Assembly: GCF_033095865.1 (NCBI RefSeq)
Contig: NZ_AP019365.1
Coordinates: 3,941,501-4,005,500 of the forward strand
Length of the DNA stretch: 64,000 nt
Reading direction: 5' to 3'
Origin: Pseudomonas sp. KU43P
Lineage (GTDB): Bacteria; Pseudomonadota; Gammaproteobacteria; Pseudomonadales; Pseudomonadaceae
Position 1 is the first letter of the stretch. Every line of letters starts with the position of its first letter. A model generated the notes under the pieces. The model searched no databases, was not told the DNA's origin, and saw only the letters and a program-made list of their open reading frames with translations. This document shows, piece after piece, positions 53,837-63,883 of this stretch. Position numbers and translations under genes: made by a program.

Positions 53837-55279
53837 TCAGCGCTTGGCCACACGCTCGAGCTTCGCACGCTCGCGGTTGAATGCCAGGAAGTACTTGTTC
53901 ACGCTGTTGACGAAGTTGACCGGCCCCATGCCTACCTGCTCCATGGCCACCCGCTCCGTCTGGAAGAACCACTGATTGCCATTGAGGCCCCGCTTGCGCG
54001 CCTCGACGCGCATGGCCTGGACCCGCTCCGGGCCGAGGTTGTAAGCCGCCAGCACAAAGGCCATGCGCTCGCGTTCGTTGATCTTCGGGCTGGCGAAGAA
54101 CTTGCGCCGGATCAGCGCCAGGTAACGGGCACTGGCCTGGACATTGCCGTCGACCGTGCCGGTATTGCTGACGCCGACCCGCTGCGCTGCCGACGGGGTG
54201 ATCTGCATCAGGCCATGCGCGCCGCCGCTGCCGCGAGCCTGGGTATTGAGCGTGGACTCCTTGAAGGCCAGCGCGGCAAGGTTCAACCAGTCTATCTGCT
54301 GCGCCTGGCCATGCTTCTGCAACACCGGGCGCAACGCGACCAGCCGCTGGCGGTCCTTGCTGGCCAAGGGGTTGTGCACACGGTACTGGCGACGGTAGAT
54401 GCGCTCGAACGCCGCGTCCTGGTTCTCGGGGGCGCGATAGCCTTGCAGGTAGCGATCCACCGTCGCCAGCAACAGGGTCGCGTCACGTCGTACATACCAG
54501 CGCATGGCTTGCGGCGGGCCAAGCTGCAGGCGGCTGTCCAGTCGCAGCCGCGGCATCACCCGAGCCCATCGCTGGGCGATCGGCCGCTCGACAATGGTCA
54601 GGGGATAGATACCGGCCTGGACCATCTCCAGCACGTCTTCCACCGCCAGGGTCGAATCCACCCATTCGACCTTGATCGGCGGCCGCTTTCGCAGTGCCAG
54701 CTGCTGGTTGAGCTGCTGGATCAGCGCACCGGCAGCACTGCCACTGGTCAGCGCCACGGTGCGCCCGGAAAGCTGATCGACGCGGGTGTAGCTGCGCTCC
54801 CCCTTGCGCCCGACCAGCCACAAGGGCACCTGGTCAACCACGGGCGCGCTGCCTTCCACACCGCCAACCCCTGCCGGGTCCAGCAGTTCACCCGGCGCGG
54901 CAAGGTCGCCCTCACCTCGCTGCAAGGCGCCCAACAACTGCTCCTTGGCCCGGGGGATGAGCTCCAGGCGAATCTGCTGGCCATCGCCGGCACGGGCATT
55001 GAGGTAGTGCTCAAGCCCTCGCAAACGGTAGTACTCGATGCCCACCGGTTCACCCTTGACCTCACCGGAGCTGTTGCGGCTCTGATTGACCAGCACGCGC
55101 AGCACCTTGCTGTGGCGAATCTGGTCGAGGTCTCGGACCTTGCTCGCAGGCACGTGCTGCTGGGGCCCTGGCAGACGTGCCCAGGCCGAGCCGACCGCGG
55201 TCAGCCCAAGCATCAGCAGCAGGGTCAGCAAAACTCGCAGCATGTGAGAACGTGTCCGCAGCGGGTGGGCGTTATCCAT
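53837..55279 (-). CDS. MltF-like membrane-bound lytic transglycosylase
   Basis: A 480-residue exported protein with an N-terminal signal or anchor (about 13-34), a solute-binding-protein-like domain (about 45-285) and a C-terminal SLT domain with the catalytic glutamate in LAALAFKESTLN, then GLMQITPSAA and VLAAYNLGP. This two-domain layout is that of MltF, which cleaves peptidoglycan without hydrolysis. The start at 55279 has no strong Shine-Dalgarno; M13 is an alternative. Confidence 0.87.
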   Translation of the reverse strand: MDNAHPLRTRSHMLRVLLTLLLMLGLTAVGSAWARLPGPQQHVPASKVRDLDQIRHSKVLRVLVNQSRNSSGEVKGEPVGIEYYRLRGLEHYLNARAGDGQQIRLELIPRAKEQLLGALQRGEGDLAAPGELLDPAGVGGVEGSAPVVDQVPLWLVGRKGERSYTRVDQLSGRTVALTSGSAAGALIQQLNQQLALRKRPPIKVEWVDSTLAVEDVLEMVQAGIYPLTIVERPIAQRWARVMPRLRLDSRLQLGPPQAMRWYVRRDATLLLATVDRYLQGYRAPENQDAAFERIYRRQYRVHNPLASKDRQRLVALRPVLQKHGQAQQIDWLNLAALAFKESTLNTQARGSGGAHGLMQITPSAAQRVGVSNTGTVDGNVQASARYLALIRRKFFASPKINERERMAFVLAAYNLGPERVQAMRVEARKRGLNGNQWFFQTERVAMEQVGMGPVNFVNSVNKYFLAFNRERAKLERVAKR

Positions 55280-55360
55280 AGGTTACGTTCGTGATAAATG
55301 ACGGTAAAAGACCACGGCAACAGGCTGAAGTTCTTGGCTTTTTTCCGAGTATCGCGCTTT

Positions 55361-55370
55361 TTGCTATGCT
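55361..55370 (+). promoter_or_regulatory. Candidate extended -10 promoter of tatD
   Basis: TTGCTATGCT contains the TGn-TATGCT extended -10 pattern, 28 bases before the tatD start. The -35 is weak. Confidence 0.4.
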
Positions 55371-55397
55371 GGCCGCCCCGCGGCACGAGGTAGCACC

Positions 55398-56195
55398 ATG
55401 CAACTGATCGATATCGGCGTCAACCTGACCAACAGCAGTTTCCACGACCAGCAGGCCGCCATCGTCGAGCGCGCCATCGACGCAGGCGTGATGCAGATGG
55501 TCCTCACCGGCACCAGCCTTGCGGTCAGCGAGCAGGCACTGGCGCTGTGCCTGCAACTCGACGCCGACGGCCAGCACCTGTTCGCCACAGCCGGCGTACA
55601 CCCCCACGATGCCAAATCCTGGGGCGCCGATAGCGAGCGGCAATTGCGCCATCTGCTCGGTGAAGTGCGGGTGCGCGCCGTGGGCGAATGCGGGCTGGAC
55701 TTCAACCGCGACTTCTCCCCTCGCCCGCTCCAGGAAAAGGCCTTGCAGGCCCAACTGGCGCTGGCGGCCGAGCTGCACCTGCCCGTGTTCCTGCATGAGC
55801 GCGATGCCAGCGCACGCCTGCTGGCCATCCTCAAGGATTACCGTGACCATTTGCCGGCTGCGGTGGTGCATTGCTTCACCGGCGAGCGTGAGGCGCTGTT
55901 CGCCTACCTGGACATGGACCTGCACATCGGTATCACCGGCTGGATCTGTGACGAGCGCCGGGGTACACACCTGCATCCGCTGGTGAACAACATCCCGCAA
56001 GGGCGCCTGATGCTCGAAAGCGATGCGCCCTACCTGCTGCCACGCAGCCTGCGGCCGAAACCGAAGAACGGGCGCAACGAGCCGGCGTTCTTGCCCGAAG
56101 TGCTGCGCGAAGTGGCGCAACACCGAGGTGAAAGCATGGAACTGACTGCGGCGCATACCACGGCGACGGCCCAGGCATTCTTTCAGCTCGCTTGA
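55398..56195 (+). CDS. tatD: TatD family metal-dependent hydrolase
   Basis: A 265-residue TIM-barrel hydrolase. [11 protein letters not shown] at the N terminus is the TatD-specific form of the metal motif, followed by [25 protein letters not shown] and LESDAPYL. TatD proteins are Mg-dependent DNases/exonucleases linked to DNA repair and quality control. Monocistronic, between the transglycosylase and chemoreceptor genes. Confidence 0.92.
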   Translation: MQLIDIGVNLTNSSFHDQQAAIVERAIDAGVMQMVLTGTSLAVSEQALALCLQLDADGQHLFATAGVHPHDAKSWGADSERQLRHLLGEVRVRAVGECGLDFNRDFSPRPLQEKALQAQLALAAELHLPVFLHERDASARLLAILKDYRDHLPAAVVHCFTGEREALFAYLDMDLHIGITGWICDERRGTHLHPLVNNIPQGRLMLESDAPYLLPRSLRPKPKNGRNEPAFLPEVLREVAQHRGESMELTAAHTTATAQAFFQLA

Positions 56196-56321
56196 ACGCT
56201 GGCATGATCGCACCGGGCGGGAACCATTTGTTGATTCACATCAACGCTTCCCTGGAGTGAGCGGGCACAATGATGGCACCTTGCCAATACTGTTTCCGCT
56301 CAACTCAGAGAAGACCTACCC

Positions 56322-57800
56322 ATGGGTGCCTGGCTTAGCAATATTTCCCTGAAGTACAAATTCTGGGCCGTCAACGCAGTGGCCTTTGTCACGACCCTGC
56401 TGCTGGTGCTTTATGCCGTGCACCTGGAGCAACGTGCCCGTGCCGATGCGGCGCAGGCTCAAGCCCGGGCTCAGGCCGAGCTGCTGTCGGCCTGGCCTGC
56501 CGGGCAAGCCCTGCCCCGGCAGGCCAACGTAATCGTCTGGCAAGCCGGACAGGCCCCGAGCGTTGCCGGCGAAACACTGGATACCCTGCGCGATGCCCAG
56601 GGTTGGGTGGCGCTGCCTGCCGCCTGGATCTTCGGCGACAACCCGCTGCGTGGCGCCCAGGTACTTCGCCATGGCGAGCAACAGGTGGCCGTGCTGGCCC
56701 AGTCGCCAAGCCTGCGCCAGGTGTTCTTCGAACGTTTCAGCAATTACGCCGTGTGCGTGCTGATCCTGATGCTGGCCATGCTCTGCGCCTCGCAGCTGTT
56801 GATCCGCTTCCTGCTGAGCCAGCTCAACACCCTCAAGGACGTGATGCTGCACGTGGAGAAGACCGGCGACCTGTCTGCCCGGGTACCGCTGGCCAGCGGC
56901 GACGAAGTCGGCCAGATGGCCGGCGCCTTCAATGCCATGCAGCAGACCTACCACCGCGTGGTAGGCACCGTGGCACGCACCGCTGCGCAGCTCGACGCCG
57001 GTGCTGCACGCCTGGCCGCGAGCATGAACGACGTGCGCCACGGCATGCTCGGCCAGCAGAGCGAAACCGACCAGGCCGCTACCGCCATCAATGAAATGTC
57101 GGCCACCGTGCACCACATCGCCCAACACGCCGGCGCCACCCGCGACCTGTCGCAGACCGCCGATGACCTGGCCGGCAGTGGCAAGGACGTGGTTGGCCGC
57201 GTACAGGACTCGATCGCCGGGCTGTCCAGCGGCGTACAGCAGACGGCCGAGATGATTCGCCAACTGGCCGAGGACAGCCAGAAGATCAACAGCGTGGTCG
57301 GGGTCATTCACAGTATCGCCGAGCAGACCAACCTGCTGGCGCTCAATGCTGCCATCGAAGCGGCGCGCGCCGGCGACCTGGGCCGTGGTTTCGCCGTGGT
57401 GGCCGACGAGGTGCGCAACCTGGCCAAGCGCGTGCAAACCTCCACCGACGAGATCACTCACATGGTCGCCGACCTCCAGGCCGGTACCCGCGATGCAGTG
57501 GAGTTCATGCAGGAAAGCTCGTACAAGGCCGACGATTGCGTACGCCAGGCCCAGGAAGCTGGCGCGGCGCTGGCCGAGATCACCGGCGCCGTGGCGCAGA
57601 TGCGCGAGAGCAACACGCAGATCGCGGTGGCTGCCGAGCAGCAGAGCCAGGTGGCCGAAGAAATGAACCGCGCCGTGGTGAGCATTCGTGACGTCACCGA
57701 GCAGACCGTGCAGCAGACAGTCGGTTCGGCAACTACCAGCAACGAGCTGGCCGCGTTGGCGGGCGAGCTGAACAAGGCCATTGGCCAACTAAAGCTATAG
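56322..57800 (+). CDS. Methyl-accepting chemotaxis protein
   Basis: A 492-residue receptor. Membrane helices at about 16-34 and 145-163 enclose a small periplasmic domain of about 110 residues without a recognised ligand-binding fold. HAMP follows (about 165-220), then the signalling domain with the hairpin tip [20 protein letters not shown] and the [12 protein letters not shown] block. It lacks the C-terminal NWETF-type tether. The ligand is unknown. The signalling part is intact and should couple to CheA/CheW. Confidence 0.92.
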   Translation: MGAWLSNISLKYKFWAVNAVAFVTTLLLVLYAVHLEQRARADAAQAQARAQAELLSAWPAGQALPRQANVIVWQAGQAPSVAGETLDTLRDAQGWVALPAAWIFGDNPLRGAQVLRHGEQQVAVLAQSPSLRQVFFERFSNYAVCVLILMLAMLCASQLLIRFLLSQLNTLKDVMLHVEKTGDLSARVPLASGDEVGQMAGAFNAMQQTYHRVVGTVARTAAQLDAGAARLAASMNDVRHGMLGQQSETDQAATAINEMSATVHHIAQHAGATRDLSQTADDLAGSGKDVVGRVQDSIAGLSSGVQQTAEMIRQLAEDSQKINSVVGVIHSIAEQTNLLALNAAIEAARAGDLGRGFAVVADEVRNLAKRVQTSTDEITHMVADLQAGTRDAVEFMQESSYKADDCVRQAQEAGAALAEITGAVAQMRESNTQIAVAAEQQSQVAEEMNRAVVSIRDVTEQTVQQTVGSATTSNELAALAGELNKAIGQLKL

Positions 57801-57875
57801 TCACCATAGCCAGCCTTGATTGGCTGGCTTGCAAACGCAGCACTAAGCTTTGGGCATGACCGCGAGGAAATGCCC

Positions 57876-58244
57876 ATGAACAAGCGACTGCCGAATTTGC
57901 CCGCCTGGCAATGGCGCGGCTATCACCACAACCACCGCCATCCGACCAACCTGGTGCTGCACCTGATTGCGGTGCCACTGTTCATCCTCGGGGCATTGCT
58001 GGTGCTGTCCGGGCTGTTCGCCCTGGATCTGGGGCAGATCGCGGTCGGCGTCATTGCCTTGTTCGCCGGCCTGGGCCTGCAGCGCCAGGGCCACCGTCTG
58101 GAGGCCGAACAGCCAGAGCCGTTTGCCAGTCGCAAGGACGCCATGCAGCGCCTGCTGACCGAGCAGTTCATCACCTTTCCCCGCTTCGTGCTCAGCGGCG
58201 CCTGGTTGAAGGCCTGGCGTGAGCGGCACAAGCATCGGCGGTGA
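57876..58244 (+). CDS. Small Mpo1-like/DUF962 membrane protein
   Basis: 122 residues from ATG 57876, with GAGG 8 bases upstream. The histidine-rich HHNHRHPTNLVLHLIAVPL motif followed by two membrane segments (to about residue 75) resembles the Mpo1/DUF962 family, whose yeast member oxidises 2-hydroxy fatty acids with iron. Assignment rests on that motif only. It follows the chemoreceptor gene in the same direction after 75 bases. Confidence 0.6.
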   Translation: MNKRLPNLPAWQWRGYHHNHRHPTNLVLHLIAVPLFILGALLVLSGLFALDLGQIAVGVIALFAGLGLQRQGHRLEAEQPEPFASRKDAMQRLLTEQFITFPRFVLSGAWLKAWRERHKHRR

Positions 58245-58258
58245 TGCCTGCCCGGTGT

Positions 58259-59056
58259 TCAGGCGAACACGGTAACCGTCTGCCGGCTCAACGCCAGTAG
58301 CGCCCCGTCCGCCGTCCACAGCGCTGCCGCCGCATGCCCGTAACCCTCCCGGGCATGCTCGGTTTCAACGCAGTAACGGCACCAGTCTCGCGTCGAGAGC
58401 GACGCAACCGGCTGAATGAATTCGATGGTCCAGGTCAGTGTACTGCCCGCGGCAGGCTGCTTGAGAAACGGCATCAGGCTTGGCGGCCAGGCATCGACCA
58501 GAGCCAGCAGGTGAGCCTCGTTGACCTGTTCTTCGGCCACATCGCGCAAGCGCACCCAACCGCCCATCTGGCGTGACGGGTTGCCGCTGAAGGGCAACCC
58601 GCCGACCGCCCAGCGCAAGGCGACATGGCGCATGAACTCGGGCGTAATGCCCTTGATATAAGGCAGCTCCGGAGCAGCCTGTTCGAGCGCTTTCATGTCC
58701 GGGGCGGGCAACGCGGGCACCTCGACCACAGAAGGCCGGGATGCGCCGAAATTGCCTTGCACCAAGGTCACCACCTGCCCGCCCTGGATCGCACGGCCCA
58801 GCAGAGTGCTGACTGCCTTGCCCTCACGCAGCACTTCGACTTCGAAGCGGGTTGGCACATCCGGCGCCGCCGGGGCGACGAAACTGATTGCCAGGGAGCG
58901 CACGGGGCGGTTATCGCAGAGTTTTCCGCGCATGGCCTGGTAGACCATGGCAGCCATCAGACCACCGAAGGCGGCGCGCCCCTGGGCCCAGGTTGCCGGA
59001 ATGCAGACCCCTTCGGGGCTTGCCTGCACGGCGTCGAGCAGTTGGTTGAAATTCAT
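58259..59056 (-). CDS. Acyl-CoA thioesterase domain protein (double hot-dog, TesB-like)
   Basis: A 265-residue protein with two hot-dog halves: an N-terminal FGGLMAAMVYQAM ... LAISFVAPAAPD and a C-terminal TWTIEFIQP ... DWCRYCVETEHAREGYGHAAAALW. This matches TesB-related acyl-CoA thioesterases, likely hydrolysing medium- or long-chain acyl-CoA in the cytoplasm. The specific substrate is unknown. Convergent with the small membrane protein gene. Confidence 0.85.
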   Translation of the reverse strand: MNFNQLLDAVQASPEGVCIPATWAQGRAAFGGLMAAMVYQAMRGKLCDNRPVRSLAISFVAPAAPDVPTRFEVEVLREGKAVSTLLGRAIQGGQVVTLVQGNFGASRPSVVEVPALPAPDMKALEQAAPELPYIKGITPEFMRHVALRWAVGGLPFSGNPSRQMGGWVRLRDVAEEQVNEAHLLALVDAWPPSLMPFLKQPAAGSTLTWTIEFIQPVASLSTRDWCRYCVETEHAREGYGHAAAALWTADGALLALSRQTVTVFA

Positions 59057-59133
59057 GGGCCGGCTCCTGCATGCGGCATTGGGTGTCTGCCCATACTAGC
59101 CAGCAAAGCGCGCAGGATCAGCCCGCATATCGG

Positions 59134-59913
59134 TCATTTGCCGGGCTTGCGCCGCTCGAGCGTCGCCTGCAATGCCTCCAGCGTGGCATCTGACTTGCGT
59201 TCGGCCTCATGCAGCTCCTGCTCCCAGTCGACCTTGCACGGCGCCAGATCAGCCTGCTCACGCGCCTGTAGCAGCCATTGCAACCGATCATGCCAGCCCC
59301 CCAGATCGCCCTGGGCCTTTTTCAGCAGGCCTTGCAGTTTGCGCCCCGCATGGTCCAGTTGCGGATAGGCCTGATCGCCGTAGCGCACGCGCTTGATCAG
59401 CAAACGCAGACGGTGGCGATCATGGGCGGGATCCTGCAACGCATCACGCAACTTCTGCCATTGTTTGACCAAACGTTTGTCGACGCGCCTGCCCAACGAC
59501 GTGGCCAGGCCCTCGCGCCCTGCGGCGCGCAGGAAGAGCGGAAACGCGTCGAGGATGGCCAACACCCGGCCCAACTGGGAGCTGTTGGCCACACGGGTGA
59601 ACGTTGTGCCGCGCCCTTGCAGGCGCCGCTGCCCGGCGTCACGCAAACCGCGCTTGAGCAATTCGCCCGCCAACACCTCGCGATCGCGCAGTGGGGTTGT
59701 CAGGGTACCGAGCGCCTTTGCCGCCTCCTCGAGCTGCTCGACACCTGGCAACCCGCGCAGCGGCCGCAGCAAGCTGCGCAAGCGCCGCACACCGATGCGC
59801 AGATCATGCAGCGCCTCGCTGTCGGTATCGGCAGCCAAGCGCTCACGGCAGGCCATCAGATGCACCTGCAAGGCCAGAATCTGGGCAACCACATGATCGA
59901 GCATGGCAGACAT
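59134..59913 (-). CDS. CHAD domain protein
   Basis: A 259-residue, basic, all-helical protein with the CHAD hallmarks LHDLRIGVRRLRSLLR (about 35-50) and RLLIKRVRYGDQAY (about 170-183). CHAD domains bind polyphosphate through conserved arginine, lysine and histidine residues. Cytoplasmic. Its gene follows the small lipoprotein gene after 14 bases, so the two are probably cotranscribed. Confidence 0.88.
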   Translation of the reverse strand: MSAMLDHVVAQILALQVHLMACRERLAADTDSEALHDLRIGVRRLRSLLRPLRGLPGVEQLEEAAKALGTLTTPLRDREVLAGELLKRGLRDAGQRRLQGRGTTFTRVANSSQLGRVLAILDAFPLFLRAAGREGLATSLGRRVDKRLVKQWQKLRDALQDPAHDRHRLRLLIKRVRYGDQAYPQLDHAGRKLQGLLKKAQGDLGGWHDRLQWLLQAREQADLAPCKVDWEQELHEAERKSDATLEALQATLERRKPGK

Positions 59914-59927
59914 ACGACGCTCCTCGG

Positions 59928-60206
59928 TCAGCGCCCGGCGCGCGACTCACGAATATAGAAACGCGCTTTTTCGGCTTTATGGGTACAACCTTCAAAACCT
60001 TCGAACTGCTGCTGGGTCTTGGCCCCGGTCAGCAGCGACAGCGCCTTGGAGTAACTGACGGTACCGGCAAACCCTTCAGCCTTGGCCAGGTCAAGCTCCT
60101 TCCAGGCGGCATCCAGCTGCGTCGCGCAGCTATCGCGGTAGGCCGTCTTGCCCGCGCAGCCAGCCAGGGCCAGGGCAATCAGAGGAAGGGAAATCCAGGC
60201 TTTCAT
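59928..60206 (-). CDS. Small lipoprotein
   Basis: 92 residues with a lipoprotein signal ending in LALAGC, then a helical domain with one further cysteine pair (DSCATQLD, EGCTHKAEK) likely joined by a disulfide. Family not recognised. It heads the two-gene unit with the CHAD protein and is divergent from the patatin-like gene. Confidence 0.8.
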   Translation of the reverse strand: MKAWISLPLIALALAGCAGKTAYRDSCATQLDAAWKELDLAKAEGFAGTVSYSKALSLLTGAKTQQQFEGFEGCTHKAEKARFYIRESRAGR

Positions 60207-60360
60207 CAGCGGTACCTCAATGGTTGGGATAAAGTGGCTGTTCGACGCTCGGGCACCCGAAAAGTGCCGCTTCCGGCAGGTTTTGCCTAGAGTCTACATT
60301 GAAGCACAGGCAACGCTCGGTGCATTGTAGGACCATGGTTGCACAGCGCGGGGATGGATC

Positions 60361-61401
60361 ATGAGCAAACGTGTGGCACTGGTGTTGGGATCTGGGGGCG
60401 CTCGGGGTTACGCCCACATCGGCGTGATCGAGGAAATCGAACGGCGCGGTTACGACATCGCCTGTATCGCTGGCTGCTCCATGGGCGCGGTCATCGGCGG
60501 TATCTATGCGGCCGGCAAGCTGGAGGACTACCGCAACTGGATCGAAAGCCTGGACTACCTCGACGTGCTGCGTCTGGTCGACGTGAGCTTTCGCCTGGGC
60601 GCTATTCGCGGTGACAAGGTGTTCGGCCAGATCCGCAAGATCGTCGGCGAGATCAACATCGAGCAGTTGCGCATCCCCTACACGGCGGTGGCCACCGACC
60701 TTACCCACCAACAGGAAATCTGGTTCCAGGAAGGCTGCCTGCACCAGGCCATGCGTGCTTCGGCTGCGATCCCGAGCCTGTTCACACCGGTGATGCAGGG
60801 GAACCGCATGCTGGTCGACGGCGGCATCCTCAACCCCCTGCCGATCGTGCCGGTGGTGTCGAGCCATTGCGACCTGATCATTGCGGTCAACCTCAACTCC
60901 ACCAACCAGAAGCAGTACCAGCTCCCCGTGATTGAACGCCCGGCGGCGTTCAAGATGCGTTTCGATGCGCTGCTCAGCTCGCTGGGCTCGCGCCTGCCAT
61001 TTCGGCGCAAGCCTGCCGAGGAGTTAATCCGCATCGAACAGGAGATCGTCGCCGAGGGCCTGGCGCCACCCAACCCCTGGCTGGCCGATGCGGCCAACCC
61101 TGAAGCCCAGCAACCGGCGGCGGCGCCGGAGAGCGAGGGAGCGCCCAAGTCAGCCACGGGCTCGTTCATCATCGACAACGTCGGGCCGGCTTCGCTGCTG
61201 GATCTGATCAACCAGAGTTTCGAGGTGATGCAAACGTCGTTGGCGCAGTACAAGATCGCGGGGTATCCGCCGGACGTGCTGATCAACGTGCCCAAGCGGG
61301 TGTGCCGGTTTTTCGAGTTCTACAAGGCGCCGGAACTGATTGCCCTGGGGCGGGAGATTGCGCGGGATACACTGGATAACTACGAAGGCGAGAAGCGCTA
61401 G
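60361..61401 (+). CDS. RssA-like patatin phospholipase family protein
   Basis: A 346-residue protein with a complete patatin site: oxyanion loop GSGGARG (10-16), nucleophile S40 in GCSMG, and D153 in VDGGILNPLP. The C-terminal 150 residues contain a low-complexity stretch (about 240-265, rich in A, P, E). No signal peptide. RssA-type proteins are bacterial patatins of unclear substrate. Divergent from the lipoprotein/CHAD unit. Confidence 0.88.
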   Translation: MSKRVALVLGSGGARGYAHIGVIEEIERRGYDIACIAGCSMGAVIGGIYAAGKLEDYRNWIESLDYLDVLRLVDVSFRLGAIRGDKVFGQIRKIVGEINIEQLRIPYTAVATDLTHQQEIWFQEGCLHQAMRASAAIPSLFTPVMQGNRMLVDGGILNPLPIVPVVSSHCDLIIAVNLNSTNQKQYQLPVIERPAAFKMRFDALLSSLGSRLPFRRKPAEELIRIEQEIVAEGLAPPNPWLADAANPEAQQPAAAPESEGAPKSATGSFIIDNVGPASLLDLINQSFEVMQTSLAQYKIAGYPPDVLINVPKRVCRFFEFYKAPELIALGREIARDTLDNYEGEKR

Positions 61402-61435
61402 CGCGAACCCTGCACTCGCGCTCCTACAGCAAAAA

Positions 61436-61463
61436 AACAGGCCGCATCAAGCGGCCTGTTTCG
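61436..61463. terminator. Bidirectional terminator between the patatin gene and ppiD
   Basis: AACAGGCCGC-ATCAA-GCGGCCTGTT, a ten-pair stem with an A run on the left and a short T run on the right. Confidence 0.88.
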
Positions 61464-61478
61464 TTATCGGACCACCAC

Positions 61479-63350
61479 TCAGTAGCGAGTGATGTCGGCA
61501 GTGCTTTCCAGCTGCTTGCGGTACGCCGCGAAGTCCTGCTGGCCAGCGCGCGAAGCGAGGTAGCGGCGAATCTGCTGCTTCTCCTCATCGCTGGCAACCG
61601 CGCCTTCGTTGACGCCCTTGAGCTGCAGCACGACCAGGCTGCCATCGGCCAGGACCACACTGCCGTACACCGGCTTGTCCTTGGCCTGCGGCTTGGCCAG
61701 GCGGAACAGCGCCTGCAGTTCAGCAGGGTCGATGCCCTCCTGGCCGCGGGTGACTGCCTCGAACGCTTTCCAGTTCTGCCCGTCGTGGCCAACAGTGGCC
61801 GCGATGGAACCGTCACGCAGGCCGGCGATCAGCTTGTCCGCCTTGGCCTTGAGTTCGGCGGTCGCCTTGTCCTTGGCCAGTTGCTCGCTGATGTTCTTGG
61901 CCACGGCTTCCAGCGGCATCTGCGCAGGCTTGCGGTGCTCCTTGACGCGCAGCACCACGGTGGTTTCCGGGTCCAGCTCGATGGCGGTGCTGTTGGCGGC
62001 CTCCTCCAGCACTTCCTCGGAGAATGCGGCCTGGATCACGCCACGGTTGGCGGTGATGCCTTCACCACCCTCACGGCCGAACGGCGCCGAGGTGTGCACC
62101 TTGAGGTTCAAGTCCTGAGCCGGCTGGGCCAGGTCCGCAGCCTCGTAGGCGGCGTCCTGCAGTTGCTTGCTGGCATCGACATAGCGTTGCTCGACCAGCG
62201 GCATCTTCAGGTCGTGGGTCAGCTTGTCCTTCAGGCTGGCGAAGCTCGGTACTTCAGGCGCCTGCTTACCCAGCAGCTTGATCAAGTGATAACCGAAATC
62301 GGTACGCACCGGTGCCGAAACCTGGCCGTCGTTCAGCTTGTACAGGGCGGTTTCGAACGCTGGGTCATATACGCCCGGGCCGGCGAAGCCGAGGTCACCA
62401 CCGTTGTTGGCGGAACCTGGGTCCTGGGAGAACTCCTTGGCCAGCTTGGCGAAGTCTTCACCCTTGGCCAGGCGCTGCTCGATTTCTTCGATGCGGGCCT
62501 TGGCCTGCGCCTCGGTGACCTTGTCGTTGACCTCGATGAGGATGTGCGCCGCATGACGCTGCTCGGCGAGGTTGGCGATTTCCTTCTCGTACTGGGCCTT
62601 GAGCTCTTCGTCGGTAACCTTGACCTGGTCGAAGAACGCCGACTTCTTCAGCTCGATGTAGTCGATGACGACCTGATCCGGCGTCATGAACTCCTTGGCG
62701 TGCTGGTCATAGTGCGCCTTGACCTCTTCGTCGCTGACCTTGACTGCGGCCGGATCGGCCTTGAAGGTCAGGGAGGCGAAGTCGCGGGTCTGGTTTTCCA
62801 GGCGGGCAAACGCATCGACCTGCTGGTCGGTGACGAAGCTGCTGCCGGCGATGCCGGTGCGCAGTTGGCCGATCAGCATTTCCTCGGCGAGCATGTCGCG
62901 GAACTGCATGCGGCCATAGCCCAGCTGGCGGATGACCTGATCGAAGCGGTCGGCATTGAACTTGCCATCGACCTGGAACTCCGGGGTCTGCAGGATCACT
63001 TGATCCAGCGCGGCCTCGGAGAAGGCGAACTTGGCGTTTTCGGCACCCTCCAACAGCAGCTTGCGCTCGATCAGCCCTTTGAGTGCGGCTTCACGCAGCC
63101 GCTTTTCGTCCAGCAGTGCCGGGTCGAAATCCTTGCCCAACTGCTGCATGAGCTGGCGGCGCTGCATGTCGGCCGCCTGGCTCAGCTCGTTCAGGCTGAT
63201 GGTTTGCCCGTTCACCTTGGCGGCGTCCTGGCTATGGGTAGTGGCCTTGAAAATGGCATCGAAGCCGGTCAACGCCATCAGCACGACGATAAGGCCGATG
63301 ATGGTCTTGGCAATCCAACCTTGTGAATTGTCCCTGATATTTTGCAGCAT
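61479..63350 (-). CDS. ppiD: Peptidylprolyl isomerase/periplasmic chaperone PpiD
   Basis: 623 residues from ATG 63350 (MLQNIRDNSQGW), the usual PpiD start; the frame extending to 63428 crosses the hupB terminator. One membrane helix (about 14-33) anchors a SurA_N-like chaperone region and a parvulin domain (about 265-360, AEQRHAAHILIEVND ... FGYHLIKLLG). PpiD acts at the SecYEG exit in the periplasm on newly exported proteins. The order lon-hupB-ppiD is conserved in proteobacteria. Confidence 0.95.
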   Translation of the reverse strand: MLQNIRDNSQGWIAKTIIGLIVVLMALTGFDAIFKATTHSQDAAKVNGQTISLNELSQAADMQRRQLMQQLGKDFDPALLDEKRLREAALKGLIERKLLLEGAENAKFAFSEAALDQVILQTPEFQVDGKFNADRFDQVIRQLGYGRMQFRDMLAEEMLIGQLRTGIAGSSFVTDQQVDAFARLENQTRDFASLTFKADPAAVKVSDEEVKAHYDQHAKEFMTPDQVVIDYIELKKSAFFDQVKVTDEELKAQYEKEIANLAEQRHAAHILIEVNDKVTEAQAKARIEEIEQRLAKGEDFAKLAKEFSQDPGSANNGGDLGFAGPGVYDPAFETALYKLNDGQVSAPVRTDFGYHLIKLLGKQAPEVPSFASLKDKLTHDLKMPLVEQRYVDASKQLQDAAYEAADLAQPAQDLNLKVHTSAPFGREGGEGITANRGVIQAAFSEEVLEEAANSTAIELDPETTVVLRVKEHRKPAQMPLEAVAKNISEQLAKDKATAELKAKADKLIAGLRDGSIAATVGHDGQNWKAFEAVTRGQEGIDPAELQALFRLAKPQAKDKPVYGSVVLADGSLVVLQLKGVNEGAVASDEEKQQIRRYLASRAGQQDFAAYRKQLESTADITRY

Positions 63351-63411
63351 GCGTCCCCCAGAAACGGCTGTACCACTGCGTCGACAACCGCGGAGCGTGG
63401 GTAGAATCCTG

Positions 63412-63447
63412 ATAAAAGAAAGGCGCATCCGAGGATGCGCCTTTTCT
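63412..63447 (-). terminator. Terminator of hupB
   Basis: On the minus strand AAAGGCGCATCC-TC-GGATGCGCCTTT is followed by CTTTT. It lies in the 183-base gap before ppiD; read-through to ppiD is possible. Confidence 0.85.
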
Positions 63448-63533
63448 TAGCAAACGTGTCAGGCGGGAACGTTTGCGACCCGCCATCAGCGTGCTCGGAC
63501 CTGGCCAAGCCGGGTCCGGCTGAAAGAGACGAC

Positions 63534-63806
63534 TTAGTTGACGGCGTCTTTCAGGCCTTTGCCAGCCTTGAAGCCTGGAACCTTGGCGGCAGCGATCTTG
63601 ATCGCCTTGCCGGTTTGCGGGTTACGGCCGGTGCGCTCAGCGCGCTCTTTGACCGAGAAAGTACCGAAGCCGACCAGGACGACGTCGTCGCCTTGTTTCA
63701 GGGCACCGGTCACGGACTCGATCACAGCATCCAGAGCCTTGCCGGCGGCAGCCTTGGAAATGTCAGCCGATGCAGCGATAGCGTCAATCAGTTCCGACTT
63801 GTTCAC
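63534..63806 (-). CDS. hupB: DNA-binding protein HU-beta
   Basis: A 90-residue HU protein, with the signature [20 protein letters not shown] and the preceding dimer helices. The start is GTG at 63806, with AGGGGA upstream. HU bends DNA and shapes the nucleoid. A strong sigma-70 promoter with extended -10 lies 100 bases upstream, and a palindrome matching the prp operator lies just after its start. Confidence 0.97.
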   Translation of the reverse strand: MNKSELIDAIAASADISKAAAGKALDAVIESVTGALKQGDDVVLVGFGTFSVKERAERTGRNPQTGKAIKIAAAKVPGFKAGKGLKDAVN

Positions 63807-63883
63807 TCTAAGTCCCCTTATTTCTCTATTGAGTTTGTTTCTAAGTATGTAATGAAAAGCTTATGAAACGTGTGCTGGGTGGC

